Shown here: positions 28,401 through 34,569 of the stretch, piece by piece
How the letters are laid out: each line of letters begins with the position of its first letter
Position numbering within the stretch: position 1 is the first letter of the stretch
DNA from: RGIG8748 sp045606045
GTDB lineage: Bacteria > Bacillota > Clostridia > UMGS1810
Direction: 5' to 3'
Length of the DNA stretch: 64,000 bases
NCBI GenBank assembly: GCA_045606045.1
Contig: JAZURE010000037.1
Span: 1 to 64,000, forward strand
Made by a program: the position numbers and the translations under genes
Notes under the pieces: generated by a model
The model's database searches: none
Told to the model about the DNA's origin: nothing
The model's input: only the letters and a program-made list of their open reading frames with translations

Positions 28401-29920
28401 AGTATGCAAACGATGAGCTTGATTCTGACATGGAAACATTTATAGATGGCACCATAAAAGAAAATATAGGTATCATAGTAGACGATTATCTGGACGGAAA
28501 ACTCGATCCCGATATTGAAGGACTCATAAATGCCGAAATAGACTCCTACATGAAAAAACTTGTAGAAGACTACATAAGCAATGAAAACGATGCAAGAAAG
28601 ACTCTTGGTGAGCTTATTCCCACCTATGCACAGGATGCTGTGGATACTCTTAAAGCAACCGATGCATTCAAGAATACAATCTCTGACTTCACATCTGGCA
28701 ACGGCGTAAGGGTAAACGAAGACAACATAATGTTCATATCCATACTCTCCTCTCTTATGGGAGAATATGACTATGACAAGATTATGGCAGACTTTGCTCC
28801 CGAAAAGGTAGCAAATCTTGCAAACAAGATTGGTCACGACCTTGCTGCCAAGTATGTAAACGCTCTTCTTGATACCTTTGTAGGCGGTATAAAGGATGCA
28901 GAAGCTAAGCTTCAGGCAGACCTTGATAATGATATCGAAGGCACCGAGTATGAGTTTACTACTACACCCAGAGTAAGAGTTTACATCATGGATGACTTTG
29001 TGGTAGATATGTACAACAAGGCTATGCCCAAGGTGGCAGACAAATTAAACAGCAAAGAGCTTATAGCTGTAAATCCCTACGCTCAGAAGCTTATAAACAA
29101 GAACTGGATTACAGAGCTTCTTGATTACGATAGCACCAAGGTTAGTGAGAAAGTTAGCGGCTACAGCATAAAGAAGGGCGAGTATGATGAAGAATATGAC
29201 ATGACCGGAAGCCCGATTATGACATATATCGATATCGTTCTGGAAAACACAATTCTTCTCTATGATGCTGTAATGTGGTATGGCGATTACTACGGCGAAG
29301 CTACTGTGGAAGCTAAGCTCGATGCAGTATCTGCACTTATGGGTACATATGCAAATAAGGCAAACGACATCATAATGCACTACATTCAGACAGGCGAGCT
29401 CCCCAAGGGCTATACACCTTATGAAATCGCAGACAAAATTCTGGATAGAGTTCTTGGTGTAAATGATAAGATTGACGATGCTTACGACAAGGTAGAGGAT
29501 AAGTACTACGAAAACGAAGACAGAATCCTTGAGCTTGTAGACAAGATGAAGAAATTCTACACCGAAAAGCTCGACAAGGATTACACAGAGGTTATAGACC
29601 TTGCAAGCCTCAGCGTGTACGCAGACGGCAAGGCATATCCCGTATACAAGATTCTCCTTGGAATAAGCGACAAAGATGATGCCTTCAATATTGACACCCT
29701 CGCAGAAGCCATAGACGACTCCGACAATTATCATGGCATAAATGCACTGGAGAAGGCTATGAATAAGATTAAATCGGGACTCAATAGATTTGAAGACAAA
29801 AACATTGCATCCGCACTTAGAATCATTCGAAATGCGTACAAGGTGACAGTGCCCTCAAAAGAAATCAAGGGATTTAAAACAGGTACACACACCGTTAAGC
29901 TCCACAGATATTTTGAGTAA
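19445..29920 (+). CDS. Giant S-layer homology protein with InlB-type repeats (3491 aa)
   Basis: The start at 19445 has AAGGAGG upstream and yields a clean signal peptide (LVTTLIAVILTVCCIATVFA, cut near 26). Three SLH domains follow at about 33-85, 92-145 and 155-208 and should bind pyruvylated cell-wall polymer. A beta-rich linker covers about 215-315. From about 407 to 2082 there are roughly eight Listeria-Bacteroides (InlB/Flg_new) repeats of the form VTYNAG..FKGWY..VTVYAKW. They alternate with four similar beta domains beginning near TLTFKYNSAKSDEDTVAIDVV (about 490, 871, 1414, 1783). These resemble cohesin-type folds, but that is only an impression. Residues about 2200-3491 form an acidic, helical, degenerate repeat region (patterns like AVNTYIADDDNL). 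No catalytic motif is seen. Likely a very long cell-surface stalk or adhesin. Confidence 0.93.
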   Translation: MKFSFKLVTTLIAVILTVCCIATVFAAADVTSFTDFPAGSWSDAALRAGVNNGLIQGKGDGTIAPKDYITRAETATIINRAFGATVRADISQYTDVSPSKWYYAEMQKAVNMRTVEGVSSTKINPEGYITREQVFTILARALVLSDADESKLMTFADESSVSSWARGYTAALVNRGYVNGNTENRLKPKDYITREEFAQVMHNIFKQYINGYNSVLSDATLGTTVVRTPNLTLKNLVINGDLIIADGVGRDSITLENVKVSGRILFRGGGTAKLTKTTVGEFVIIHDVNGVVNFQNYESESVFKDHIQSTKATFLKKPTGGGSSISREEVYTITFDGTTYYVSKGGKLGDAKAEEDGTKLSDAIANYKPEAGYTNKGFKDKATGKDIDLDAEALGDVDIEPIDELTVLYAIYNANGGTMNGASVYKDEDYPFDKLTSYTLLATIPVWTGEGNYTFAGWYIDKTTQEIVTTIPAGQVADVTLYAKWVPYSTLTFKYNSAKSDEDTVAIDVVIDKLPYGVDAITYIDAEYSFLKDGTSQKAELTYHKVTSAHGGTLIGTESKITLDGVSITAGGTLFTIEFTKAKDYAENVKFDFGTVTIKENGETVTQYNKKSAVINALTGLQTHRIEFNNKTYIVYENEKIGDARQEGNESYTLADAFTDYISGLDDEIYIFNGFVDADNKDKEVKASDVVSSGMTLTKIVADVDLIKFDVTYNAGEGTVNGKKTYTVENAFDYETAYTLLDENKLALVYEGYEFKGWYMQSDPSKNITEIAKNTKGDVTVYAKWEPIKYDVTYDALAGVFDDGKSTYKDEDAYDADTDYTVKALVPKRDSYVFAGWYFDKDTWLKPAGSTISKNTKADVTLYARWEPNVNLTFVYNSAKSDEDTVAIDVVMDKLPYGVSEIDYIDAVYSFVKEGTDVKAELAYDKVTSAHGGTLNGSDGRVTLVGVSIKAGGTLFTIEFTKAKDYTDNVTFAFGDVVIKEDGKAVEGYNKNSTTINALTGLHKYEIEFNEKTYLVYEGETIGDAKAKDGTKLSDALKDYEDNLDDEIYIFNGFVDANDESKEVKATDVVSSGMTLKKIVADTDLVEFDVTYDAGEGTVNGKKAHTVENAFDYETKYTLLGEDKLNLEYEGYKFDGWYMQSDPSKIITEIAKNTKGDVTVYAKWQIIEYDIIYNANGGIFDGEGATITKDKVHTVEDKHAIDKNLIPTRDGYLFAGWYKDAQATQPVGDTVNYLPSNKTETSITIYAGWTKVYKITLAGKDYTKDYILEENKKFSEHDELSKAMQAVIDAQPNGKKTVFTGTYHNVSETVTLDTKATADMTVTYEYVAIPYAVEYNLNNGIFKQGVNEASFKTYTVDKALTLPTAEHVYKSDAENDYDFKGWYDNEQLSGEPITEIPAGQTGPKTFWAKWEAKPKQGLGFFAGERDEDANTAVMYMTLTEVPYDIDELAYIELDYWYGTQISPFTRNLPFRFVSAEPLFEAESFEARDGKVIWSNHTKPITTAELKANGGKLFKLVFEFNEDISGKRIFKYTENGTVLKAKDNTQSTKYEIFDGSIPFNVTYSIITYEQDITNDYNAVPTYTESYTTGRAEEDMLVNYNVTKEGFTIDESKSNLSGKNDGTLEIVVYYNRNKYTAEFNGDVYNFLHGHKLLGSDGKQGTALKAALQAHSQNTEEGYEWTYTTDTGITLDLEKDYDVTKSLKISAEYGLKKYDIIYYTSATEPFVPEGAETTYTTDKEYILPRPEKEGFDFVDWYDNKDFNGTPITKIEKGSTGTKKFWAKWVRTGEAVLKFTHENNEEQKTITVKVVLTNIPKNIDNLAAIEIHYTQTPSYLKWDKATKSATFGGTFIHNNKDGVLTWYNENDSITPEELNEKGGVLFTIVYPYDEFPSVEEIILSYNKDKTTLASSDFKEGTGYKLEDGKITFAKTCVIDFNETKYFVTAGGNLGDAKATDGTKLSDVMANYKPKAGYENKGFKIKGTETKVDADTIVTDSMDIEPDDEIIYYSVTYDAGDGEFADGKHTVVEEKAYTVEKDYTVKNLTPEREGYDFAGWYYDEGKWQEPAPAGSTISKETMKNITLYAKWEKIDDEPDVFTVTFYEGTTDNKGSIEVKSGDVVTESQVKEKFGSPDNYNKQEGYTNSDGIVHEISPELWYKDGDDWKIFVPDKVKIVKDTDVYLLTRYVAAYYDTDFEFRGIKLPQKEIVIPYDSNTDLWESAMDTLTKTRDVVASTLYDVEYALDVDLFSAMLEKAAKTGIVDEDGNILNPEVPVPLHKLLTEELIMKQIDNYIDANINNEEFIAEILRNDTVVNMLLEDEGIRNKVLSDESMRNKLLTTATIKNIIKSGNKPDGSNIIIDYVITNQTFKDKFIGSQAPFDYIVDDLKALYDKNEYHDMILDACVEFVIDVYFENTVSAPELITYIDGVLDDDDFIADIESKPELRSLFRDELKILLTDLDKPETSADTKKEVYETIRASDTMIDAIIDAILKNDHIMDDIMSELKTDLASANSKYKDVVITTVKTEFSKQGSALKSQIIEAVKDDLELGSASVLRGTVIEAITKDFNSDESQLKGIVITTAKTQITTPNSPLRNSILTEAVTAGSAIEGYVKDYASKNDSIKDEIKPLVKENDEVKTQAQLWISTNVSSVNGDIKSAVLKNEDALIIAIKESDPSISDDDAKTYAKEYVSNEIDDNAKAEIEGKINDFFADDTKVRTMIEKNFDTFYNASYDTLFDKLYADPEVFDKAYASYVSDSAKLASAFDKYVGEGNNLETAVNKFIENTDNLAQAIEIFVDTATDTDIEEAVNTYIADDDNLISAVNTYIADPDGLTAVTNIFKSDKANLKTAFKTYIADDGNLGDAIHIFAGDKDVFDTFYEDHLGPNATNSDTFNALFESYYHTHVHEVAEKAWNNKDLHDLVMTYVRTYTNKMVQEYTSGELAAKNEDLADTIYKLLHEQFPDVIRQKYYEEGSTIKASVDLLIEEEGTKLIKQYANDELDSDMETFIDGTIKENIGIIVDDYLDGKLDPDIEGLINAEIDSYMKKLVEDYISNENDARKTLGELIPTYAQDAVDTLKATDAFKNTISDFTSGNGVRVNEDNIMFISILSSLMGEYDYDKIMADFAPEKVANLANKIGHDLAAKYVNALLDTFVGGIKDAEAKLQADLDNDIEGTEYEFTTTPRVRVYIMDDFVVDMYNKAMPKVADKLNSKELIAVNPYAQKLINKNWITELLDYDSTKVSEKVSGYSIKKGEYDEEYDMTGSPIMTYIDIVLENTILLYDAVMWYGDYYGEATVEAKLDAVSALMGTYANKANDIIMHYIQTGELPKGYTPYEIADKILDRVLGVNDKIDDAYDKVEDKYYENEDRILELVDKMKKFYTEKLDKDYTEVIDLASLSVYADGKAYPVYKILLGISDKDDAFNIDTLAEAIDDSDNYHGINALEKAMNKIKSGLNRFEDKNIASALRIIRNAYKVTVPSKEIKGFKTGTHTVKLHRYFE
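20919..23203 (+). repeat. Tandem duplication inside the giant SLH gene (unit about 1143 bp)
   Basis: The stretch starting acagcgcaaagtccgacgagga at 20931 recurs at 22074, an offset of 1143 bp. High similarity continues through one beta domain and two InlB repeats. The unit is a multiple of three, so it keeps frame (381 residues). This points to recent intragenic duplication and possible length variation between strains. Confidence 0.8.
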
Positions 29921-29965
29921 ATTGCAACCTTTTGCACACGGGAAAAGTATTATAAGTGAACGACA

Positions 29966-30000
29966 AAATATCTCTGCACCTTTTTGGTGCAGAGATATTT
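29966..30000. terminator. Perfect 15-bp hairpin between the two SLH genes
   Basis: AAATATCTCTGCACC (29966-29980), loop ttttt, and the exact complement (29986-30000). There is no T-run beyond the stem's own three T, so it may reduce rather than stop read-through, or act as an mRNA processing or stability element between a 10.5-kb gene and the next SLH gene. Confidence 0.65.
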
Positions 30001-30023
30001 AAACAGCGAAAGGAAGATGAAAA

Positions 30024-31721
30024 ATGAAAAAAGCTATATCGCTTATTGCGATAGTAATGGTATTTGTGTTTTCGGTGAACATCTGCTTCGCAGACTCTGT
30101 TGCCACTACACAAACAACGCAGGAGGCTACAGAAGAAGCACAGACAACCCCCGAGGCAAAGCACCCCATGAAAGACCTTAGCGTGGATACCGAGCTTGGC
30201 GAGAGTGTGCTTAAGCTCTATGATGCAGGCGTAATAAACGGCTACAAGGAAGCCGACGGTACATATACCTACCGCGCAGACAAAAGCATAACCCGCGGTG
30301 AGTTCTGCAAGATGATAAATACAACCTTTGGCTATACCCAAGAGGCAGACAATAAGTTCAAGGATGTAAACCCCAAAAACTGGTACTATGTACAGGTGGT
30401 CATTGCAATCCACTATGGCTACATACAGGGCCATGGCGACGGTACATTCGGCGGTGACGGATATATAACAAGAGAGCAGGTTTGCGTAATTCTTGACAGA
30501 ATAGTAAACAAGAAAGCCGAGACAAAACCGCAAATTACAGATAAGGTTTCTTCATGGGCAAAGGACGCTGTAGAAAACATAGTTGGTCTTGGATATATGC
30601 CTCTTGAAGAAGACGGCAAGTTCCGTGCAAAGGAATATATGACAAGAGGTGAGCTTGCGCTTACAATAGATGATTTTGTAACCGTAAAAGCTCCCGAGGA
30701 AAATACAGACAAGGATAAACCGCAAGAGGATAAGAAAGAGGAGCATCAAAAGCCAAAGCCTTCTACTCCTTCGGGCGATTCTCCAAGCGGAGAAGAGGAT
30801 TCTGATGAGTATGAGGATATAGGCGGTTCGGACGACTCAACTGAAAAAAGCTACACCATTACATACAATGCAGACGGCGGAAAACTGAGTAATCAAAAGA
30901 AATCTTACAAATCTTCGGATGCGGACTATACTCTGCCCACACCGACCAGAAACGGATATAAATTTATGGGATGGTTTGAGGACAAGAATGCCGATGTTGC
31001 GAGCGCAGAGCCTGTAACAAAGCTTGCATCGGGTTCTTCGGGCAACAAGACCTATTATGCTAAGTGGGCAAAATCTTATACAATAAATTATGTTCTTCAT
31101 CCCGCTGAATACGAAAAGGAAGACGACCCGACAATCCTTGGTAAGCTTGACGGAACACAGAAGAAGTCATATTGTCAGTATGATGAGGAATATGTGCTCC
31201 CCACCCCTACAAGAGACGATGGCGAGGAATTCTTAGGCTGGTATGAGGCGCAGACCTTTAAGGGTGTAAAGGACACCATTATCATAACGGACGAATATAA
31301 GGTCACCTCAATACCCGCAGGCAGCGAGGGCAATAAGACCTACCACGCAGTATGGCAGGACATGGCAGATGAAGCGGATGATACATATTATTGGATAAAT
31401 GATGCAATATCCGAAATAGATTACATAAAGGACCTTATGCCTATCGCAACAGAAAGCGGCATCCTGAGATTTTTTGAAACCGCGCTTCCCGAGGTTTCAT
31501 CCTGGGAATCACAGAGCGTGCTTGTGACAAAGAAGCTTGTTAGGGAAATGTATAAATCCGATGCAGAAGATATAAAAGTTATCTACCTTGCACTGCAGGA
31601 TGCAGGACAGGGCGAGGATATAAAAAATGAACTTATGAAACTTAACTCAATAGACGAACTTGTTACGATATTTGGTATAAACATTAAATTCGGCACGGGT
31701 GACATTGGCTTTCTGGAATAA
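30024..31721 (+). CDS. SLH-domain surface protein with two InlB-type repeats
   Basis: A 565-aa exported protein. The signal peptide is MKKAISLIAIVMVFVFSVNI up to CFA. Three SLH domains follow at about 50-110, 113-170 and 173-225 (VINGYKEADGTYTYRADKSITR, then the YIQGHGDGTFGGDGYITREQ type; each shown only in part). A charged, proline-rich linker (about 228-270) leads to two InlB/Flg_new repeats (about 272-346 and 347-445, each ending YAKWAK or HAVWQD). The C-terminal 120 residues are helical and unassigned. AAAGGAAGAT precedes the ATG. It shares architecture with its giant neighbour and probably decorates the same wall polymer. It ends at a strong bidirectional terminator. Confidence 0.92.
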   Translation: MKKAISLIAIVMVFVFSVNICFADSVATTQTTQEATEEAQTTPEAKHPMKDLSVDTELGESVLKLYDAGVINGYKEADGTYTYRADKSITRGEFCKMINTTFGYTQEADNKFKDVNPKNWYYVQVVIAIHYGYIQGHGDGTFGGDGYITREQVCVILDRIVNKKAETKPQITDKVSSWAKDAVENIVGLGYMPLEEDGKFRAKEYMTRGELALTIDDFVTVKAPEENTDKDKPQEDKKEEHQKPKPSTPSGDSPSGEEDSDEYEDIGGSDDSTEKSYTITYNADGGKLSNQKKSYKSSDADYTLPTPTRNGYKFMGWFEDKNADVASAEPVTKLASGSSGNKTYYAKWAKSYTINYVLHPAEYEKEDDPTILGKLDGTQKKSYCQYDEEYVLPTPTRDDGEEFLGWYEAQTFKGVKDTIIITDEYKVTSIPAGSEGNKTYHAVWQDMADEADDTYYWINDAISEIDYIKDLMPIATESGILRFFETALPEVSSWESQSVLVTKKLVREMYKSDAEDIKVIYLALQDAGQGEDIKNELMKLNSIDELVTIFGINIKFGTGDIGFLE

Positions 31722-31725
31722 AAAT

Positions 31726-31759
31726 AACGGCTTGACTCATAATTTTGAGTCAAGCCGTT
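31726..31759. terminator. Bidirectional terminator between convergent genes
   Basis: AACGGCTTGACTCA (31726-31739) and its exact complement (31746-31759) with a 6-base loop. An A-run on one side and T on the other serve the SLH gene on the plus strand and the secreted protein gene on the minus strand. Confidence 0.88.
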
Positions 31760-31773
31760 TCTTGTACAAAGGA

Positions 31774-32598
31774 TTATTTTATAAATGCTTTTAGGTCAAT
31801 GTCAAAAAAGTGAGCAAGCTTTTCCGTTATCACTTTTTGTTGCCTATCTGTAAGGGTCCCCAGTGCTCTTATAAGCTCGTCTTTGAGTGCATCTGTGTTT
31901 TTTACTTCTTCGATAAGCGATTCAAGAGAGTTGAATTTTTCGTTCAGTAATCTTTTGGTGGCTTCGCTTGTAAGAAGCATTGTTGTCCTATTGTCATATG
32001 CCATGCGTGCACAATCTTTCATTGCATCCAAAAGCTCTATCACCTTGGCGAATCTTATGCTTGGAGGACTTTGGGTTTCGGAGTTGTAGGGCTGTCCTAT
32101 TATGTTGATGCGCATCTTGTCAATTATATTCGGTCTGCTGTTTTCTCCCAAAAGATAATCCAATATGTCGCTTACCGTAGTATCGTTGGCTTGGGTTATA
32201 ACCTCCTCGGTAAGCACATCATCGGCAAGGGTTAAGGGCTTTAAGTTATTCCTACTCCATGTAAATAGCCTTATACGGTCGGGGGTAAGAGGCAGCCTGT
32301 CACCATCCTTGTAGGTGGCCTGAAACTGAAGCTTTGTAAAACTCGTTTGCGTAGATACATCCAGAGGTATAGTCTTTGTAAGAACGCCGTCTGTATAAAA
32401 GCTTGCAAACAGAATCCCGCCCTCGTATGTATTTGGAACCGTGACCGAAAAGGTAATAGGCTCCGAGGACTTTCGGTCATGTCTTATTGCGTCAATAGTA
32501 AAGCTTGCGCCACCGTCCTGAAGCACCGCTGCATCGGCACAAAAAGCAGCCGACAGCGAGAGCGTTCCCGCAAGAAACGCGCAAAGTAGCTTTTTCAT
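31774..32598 (-). CDS. Secreted protein of unknown function
   Basis: A 274-aa exported protein. The start MKKLLCAFLAGTLSLSAAFCADA is a signal peptide, cut near 22-25. The next 95 residues look beta-rich (FTIDAIRHDRKSSEPITFSV) and may form an immunoglobulin-like domain. The C-terminal half is helical and charged, with a TDRQQKVITEKLAHFF end. Two in-frame ATGs exist. The second (32598) is chosen because AAGGAA then lies about 10 bases upstream. A promoter TTGACA-N17-CATAAT lies at 32657-32629. It faces the SLH genes and is part of the proposed 16-kb element. The family is not recognised. Confidence 0.72.
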   Translation of the reverse strand: MKKLLCAFLAGTLSLSAAFCADAAVLQDGGASFTIDAIRHDRKSSEPITFSVTVPNTYEGGILFASFYTDGVLTKTIPLDVSTQTSFTKLQFQATYKDGDRLPLTPDRIRLFTWSRNNLKPLTLADDVLTEEVITQANDTTVSDILDYLLGENSRPNIIDKMRINIIGQPYNSETQSPPSIRFAKVIELLDAMKDCARMAYDNRTTMLLTSEATKRLLNEKFNSLESLIEEVKNTDALKDELIRALGTLTDRQQKVITEKLAHFFDIDLKAFIK

Positions 32599-32628
32599 AT
32601 ATATCATTCCTTATAAAATTATACCTAC

Positions 32629-32657
32629 ATTATGCCATAGCATTTTCGCTGTGTCAA
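32629..32657 (-). promoter_or_regulatory. Promoter of the secreted protein gene
   Basis: Minus-strand TTGACA (32652-32657), 17 bp, CATAAT (32629-32634), 31 bases from the chosen start codon. Confidence 0.75.
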
Positions 32658-32730
32658 TCGAGTTTAACAATCTGTAAAAAACTTGTCTTATTTCATAAAT
32701 TCTTCATATAAATTATATGAGGTGATTTAT

Positions 32731-33621
32731 GTGCGGTATGCGGCATATTGCAGGGTTTCTACAGGCAGCGACGAACAGCTTAATTCCCTTATAAATCAAA
32801 AGAAATTTTTTGAAGAATATGTAAAGGCAAGGGGCGATACCCTTGTGCAAATATATGCCGACAGAGGAATAAGCGGCAAAAGCATGGAAAACCGCACGGA
32901 GTTTAAAAGGCTTTTGGAGGACAGTTCAAAAGGCGAATTTAATGCCGTGCTTGTAAAGGACATAAGCCGTTTTGCAAGAAACACTCTGGATTTTCTTACA
33001 GGCATCCGTGCACTTAAAGCTCAGGGTGTGGATGTTATATTTATAGGCGCAAATCAAAAGGTCATAGGTGAGTCCGAATTTGTGCTTACTCTTTTTGCTG
33101 CATTGGCACAGGAGGAATCCTGCGCCCTTTCAAAGAGGATAATTTTCGGTAAAAAGCAGGGTGCCAAGGGCGGCAGAGTGCCGAATATCATATATGGCTA
33201 CGACAAGATAGATACATATACCCTCTGCGTAAATCCCAAGGAAGCACATGTGGTAAGGGATATATTTCGTATGTATACAAAAGAGGGTATGGGTTACAGA
33301 AAGATAGCGGCATATCTTAATGCCAAAGCTGTTCCCACAAAGCTTGGAAAAGAGTGGAATCCCAAGGGGATAAAGAGGATTCTTATAAATCCCATATATA
33401 AAGGCGTGCTTGTAAATAACAAGACAGAAACAAAGGACTTTCTTCTCGGCATACGAAACGAAGTTCCGAGTGATGAGAGGTATTATCACGTAAGAGAAGA
33501 GCTTAGAATAATAGATGATGCAATGTATGAAAAGGCTTCTCTTCTTTTGGGTAAAAGAAGCAAAACCCTTCTTTGCGGTCAAAGAAGCAAACCCCAAGGG
33601 GCATTTGAGCATGCCCCTTGA
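32731..33621 (+). CDS. Serine recombinase, C-terminally truncated
   Basis: A 296-aa large-serine-recombinase-type protein. The N-terminal resolvase domain is intact: AAYCRVSTGSDEQ with the catalytic serine near residue 10, YADRGISGKSMENR, VKDISRFARNTLDFL, and AQEESCALSKRI. It is followed by the Recombinase (PF07508-like) DNA-binding region with GYDKI..VNPKEAHVVRDIFRMYTKEGMGYRKIAAYLN and IKRILINPIYKGVLV (shown in part). Family members such as SpoIVCA-type proteins usually continue to 450-550 residues with a zinc ribbon and coiled coil, which are missing. The reading frame runs out about 10 bp before a family B element. Start is GTG at 32731 with GAGGTGAT upstream. It is inside the proposed element, 0.94 kb from its right end. 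Confidence 0.88.
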   Translation: MRYAAYCRVSTGSDEQLNSLINQKKFFEEYVKARGDTLVQIYADRGISGKSMENRTEFKRLLEDSSKGEFNAVLVKDISRFARNTLDFLTGIRALKAQGVDVIFIGANQKVIGESEFVLTLFAALAQEESCALSKRIIFGKKQGAKGGRVPNIIYGYDKIDTYTLCVNPKEAHVVRDIFRMYTKEGMGYRKIAAYLNAKAVPTKLGKEWNPKGIKRILINPIYKGVLVNNKTETKDFLLGIRNEVPSDERYYHVREELRIIDDAMYEKASLLLGKRSKTLLCGQRSKPQGAFEHAP

Positions 33622-33631
33622 CCCCGCCCTT

Positions 33632-33823
33632 CCGCTGTGAAATCTGCGGGAAAAGTAAAAATATAAAAGGCAAAGCTCTATCGCCGTTGCGGACGCGACA
33701 ATTTAGTCGCTTGTCCTCACTAAACGGCAAATGCATAATGGAACTTAAATATTGCATTTGACGTTTGCGATAGCTTTGCCTTTTCTCTTTTTCCTTTCTA
33801 AATCCCGCATATTTCAATGCGGA
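33632..33823. mobile_element. Family B hairpin element, copy B2
   Basis: CCGCTGTGAAATCTGCGGG at the left and cccgcatatttcaatgcgga at the right. The interior has ggcaaagctctatcgccgtt facing its near complement. It is almost the same as B4 (57826-58018). It borders the truncated end of the recombinase gene. Confidence 0.8.
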
Positions 33824-33926
33824 AACAGAATAAGGTAGCTTTGCTTTCGCAAAGCAAACTATTTTAATTGTTGGAAACAGTAGTTACATCATCATTGGAA
33901 GTGATGAATATTTCTTCTGCTTCCTG

Positions 33927-34004
33927 TTAGATTTTTTTAAGATTTTCTATTGCATCTGTTATTTTGTTAAATAGCTCATAATACATTTTCTTATAATCTT
34001 CCAT
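33927..34004 (-). pseudogene. 40-aa module protein, copy 2, cut to 25 codons by a TAA
   Basis: The first 25 codons match the 9070-9192 and 58058-58180 copies (MEDYKKMYYELFNKITDAIE and on), but the CAG codon found there is TAA here. After the stop the frame still resembles the family for about 9 codons and then diverges to a different end. An alternative ATG two codons earlier (34010) exists. Likely a decaying copy, or a shortened form if the RNA is the functional part. Confidence 0.65.
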
Positions 34005-34039
34005 TGGCATTTCTCCTTTTCTTAATTTTAGTATAAATT

Positions 34040-34199
34040 AAAAAATGCGCCGGCACAGAGCCGACGCACGAAAAGCGTACAGCCCTTATTGTCGCCAAAC
34101 AAAATCGATTCATGCACAAATGAACAGAACCAGAGCATGTACGTTTTTACTAAACATACAGTTCTGTTCATATAGTGCAAATATGTGATTTTGCTTGGC
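34040..34199 (-). ncRNA. Structured small RNA with variable hairpin, copy 2
   Basis: On the minus strand the promoter TTGACT (34229-34234), 17 bp, TAATAT (34206-34211) precedes a transcript starting near 34199. The outer arms are GCCAAGCAAAAT and ATTTTGTTTGGC. The inner stem ATGAACAGAAC (34120-34130) with GTTCTGTTCAT (34161-34171) is perfect and unrelated in sequence to the copy 1 stem. The terminator palindrome carries one mismatch (TGCGCCGGCACA) before the T-run. Base pairing is kept while sequence changes. Confidence 0.6.
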
Positions 34200-34310
34200 A
34201 AGATTATATTATCATATATAAAATTAAAAGTCAACGTGAAAAAAGTCGCATTTTGTAGGATACAAAACTTTTTTACACTTTGTTATCAAACTTTTGGTGA
34301 CGCTAATAAA

Positions 34311-34505
34311 TCCGCATTGGACTTTGGAGCGTAAAGAAAACCGCAATTAAAAACGCAGAGACACCGCAAACGGCGCTTGCACAAAATCAGTTCCATTATG
34401 CAAGCGCCGTTTAGTGAGGACTTACGGAAAAGATTTCCGTTTCCGCAACGGCGGTAGTATATGCGTTTTTAATTGGGGTTTTTAGCTTTAAAGTCCACAG
34501 CGGAC
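34311..34505. mobile_element. Family B hairpin element, divergent copy B3
   Basis: tccgcattggactttgg at the left and aaagtccacagcgga at the right, with nested palindromes aaccgcaattaaaaacgc / gcgtttttaattggggtt and the 17-base ggcgcttgcac / gcaagcgcc core. It differs in sequence from B1, B2, B4 and B5 but keeps the same architecture and the shared segment agttccattatg. Confidence 0.7.
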
Positions 34506-34558
34506 GGCGGGGAGTGCAGAGGGGCTCGCTGTTGAGCTCCTCTGCTATATTATTACCC

Positions 34559-34569
34559 GTTGGCACACA
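34559..34569. other. Putative right attachment site (attR) of the intervening element
   Basis: GTT (34559-34561) then GGCACACA (34562-34569), identical in sequence and codon phase to 18474-18481. Right of it begins the second half of the cysteine-rich gene. Left of it is a hairpin repeat (34516-34545) also found upstream of the toxin gene at 9263-9292. Confidence 0.65.

Noticed and set aside
29045..29734. Long open frames on the strand opposite the giant SLH gene (also at 24449-25504 and 27959-28837)
   Set aside because: They follow from biased codon use on the coding strand, lack ribosome binding sites and show no recognisable protein features.
18474..34569. Prophage or integrative conjugative element
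   Set aside because: Apart from the recombinase there are no capsid, tail, terminase, relaxase or conjugation genes in the 16 kb; the cargo is surface proteins.
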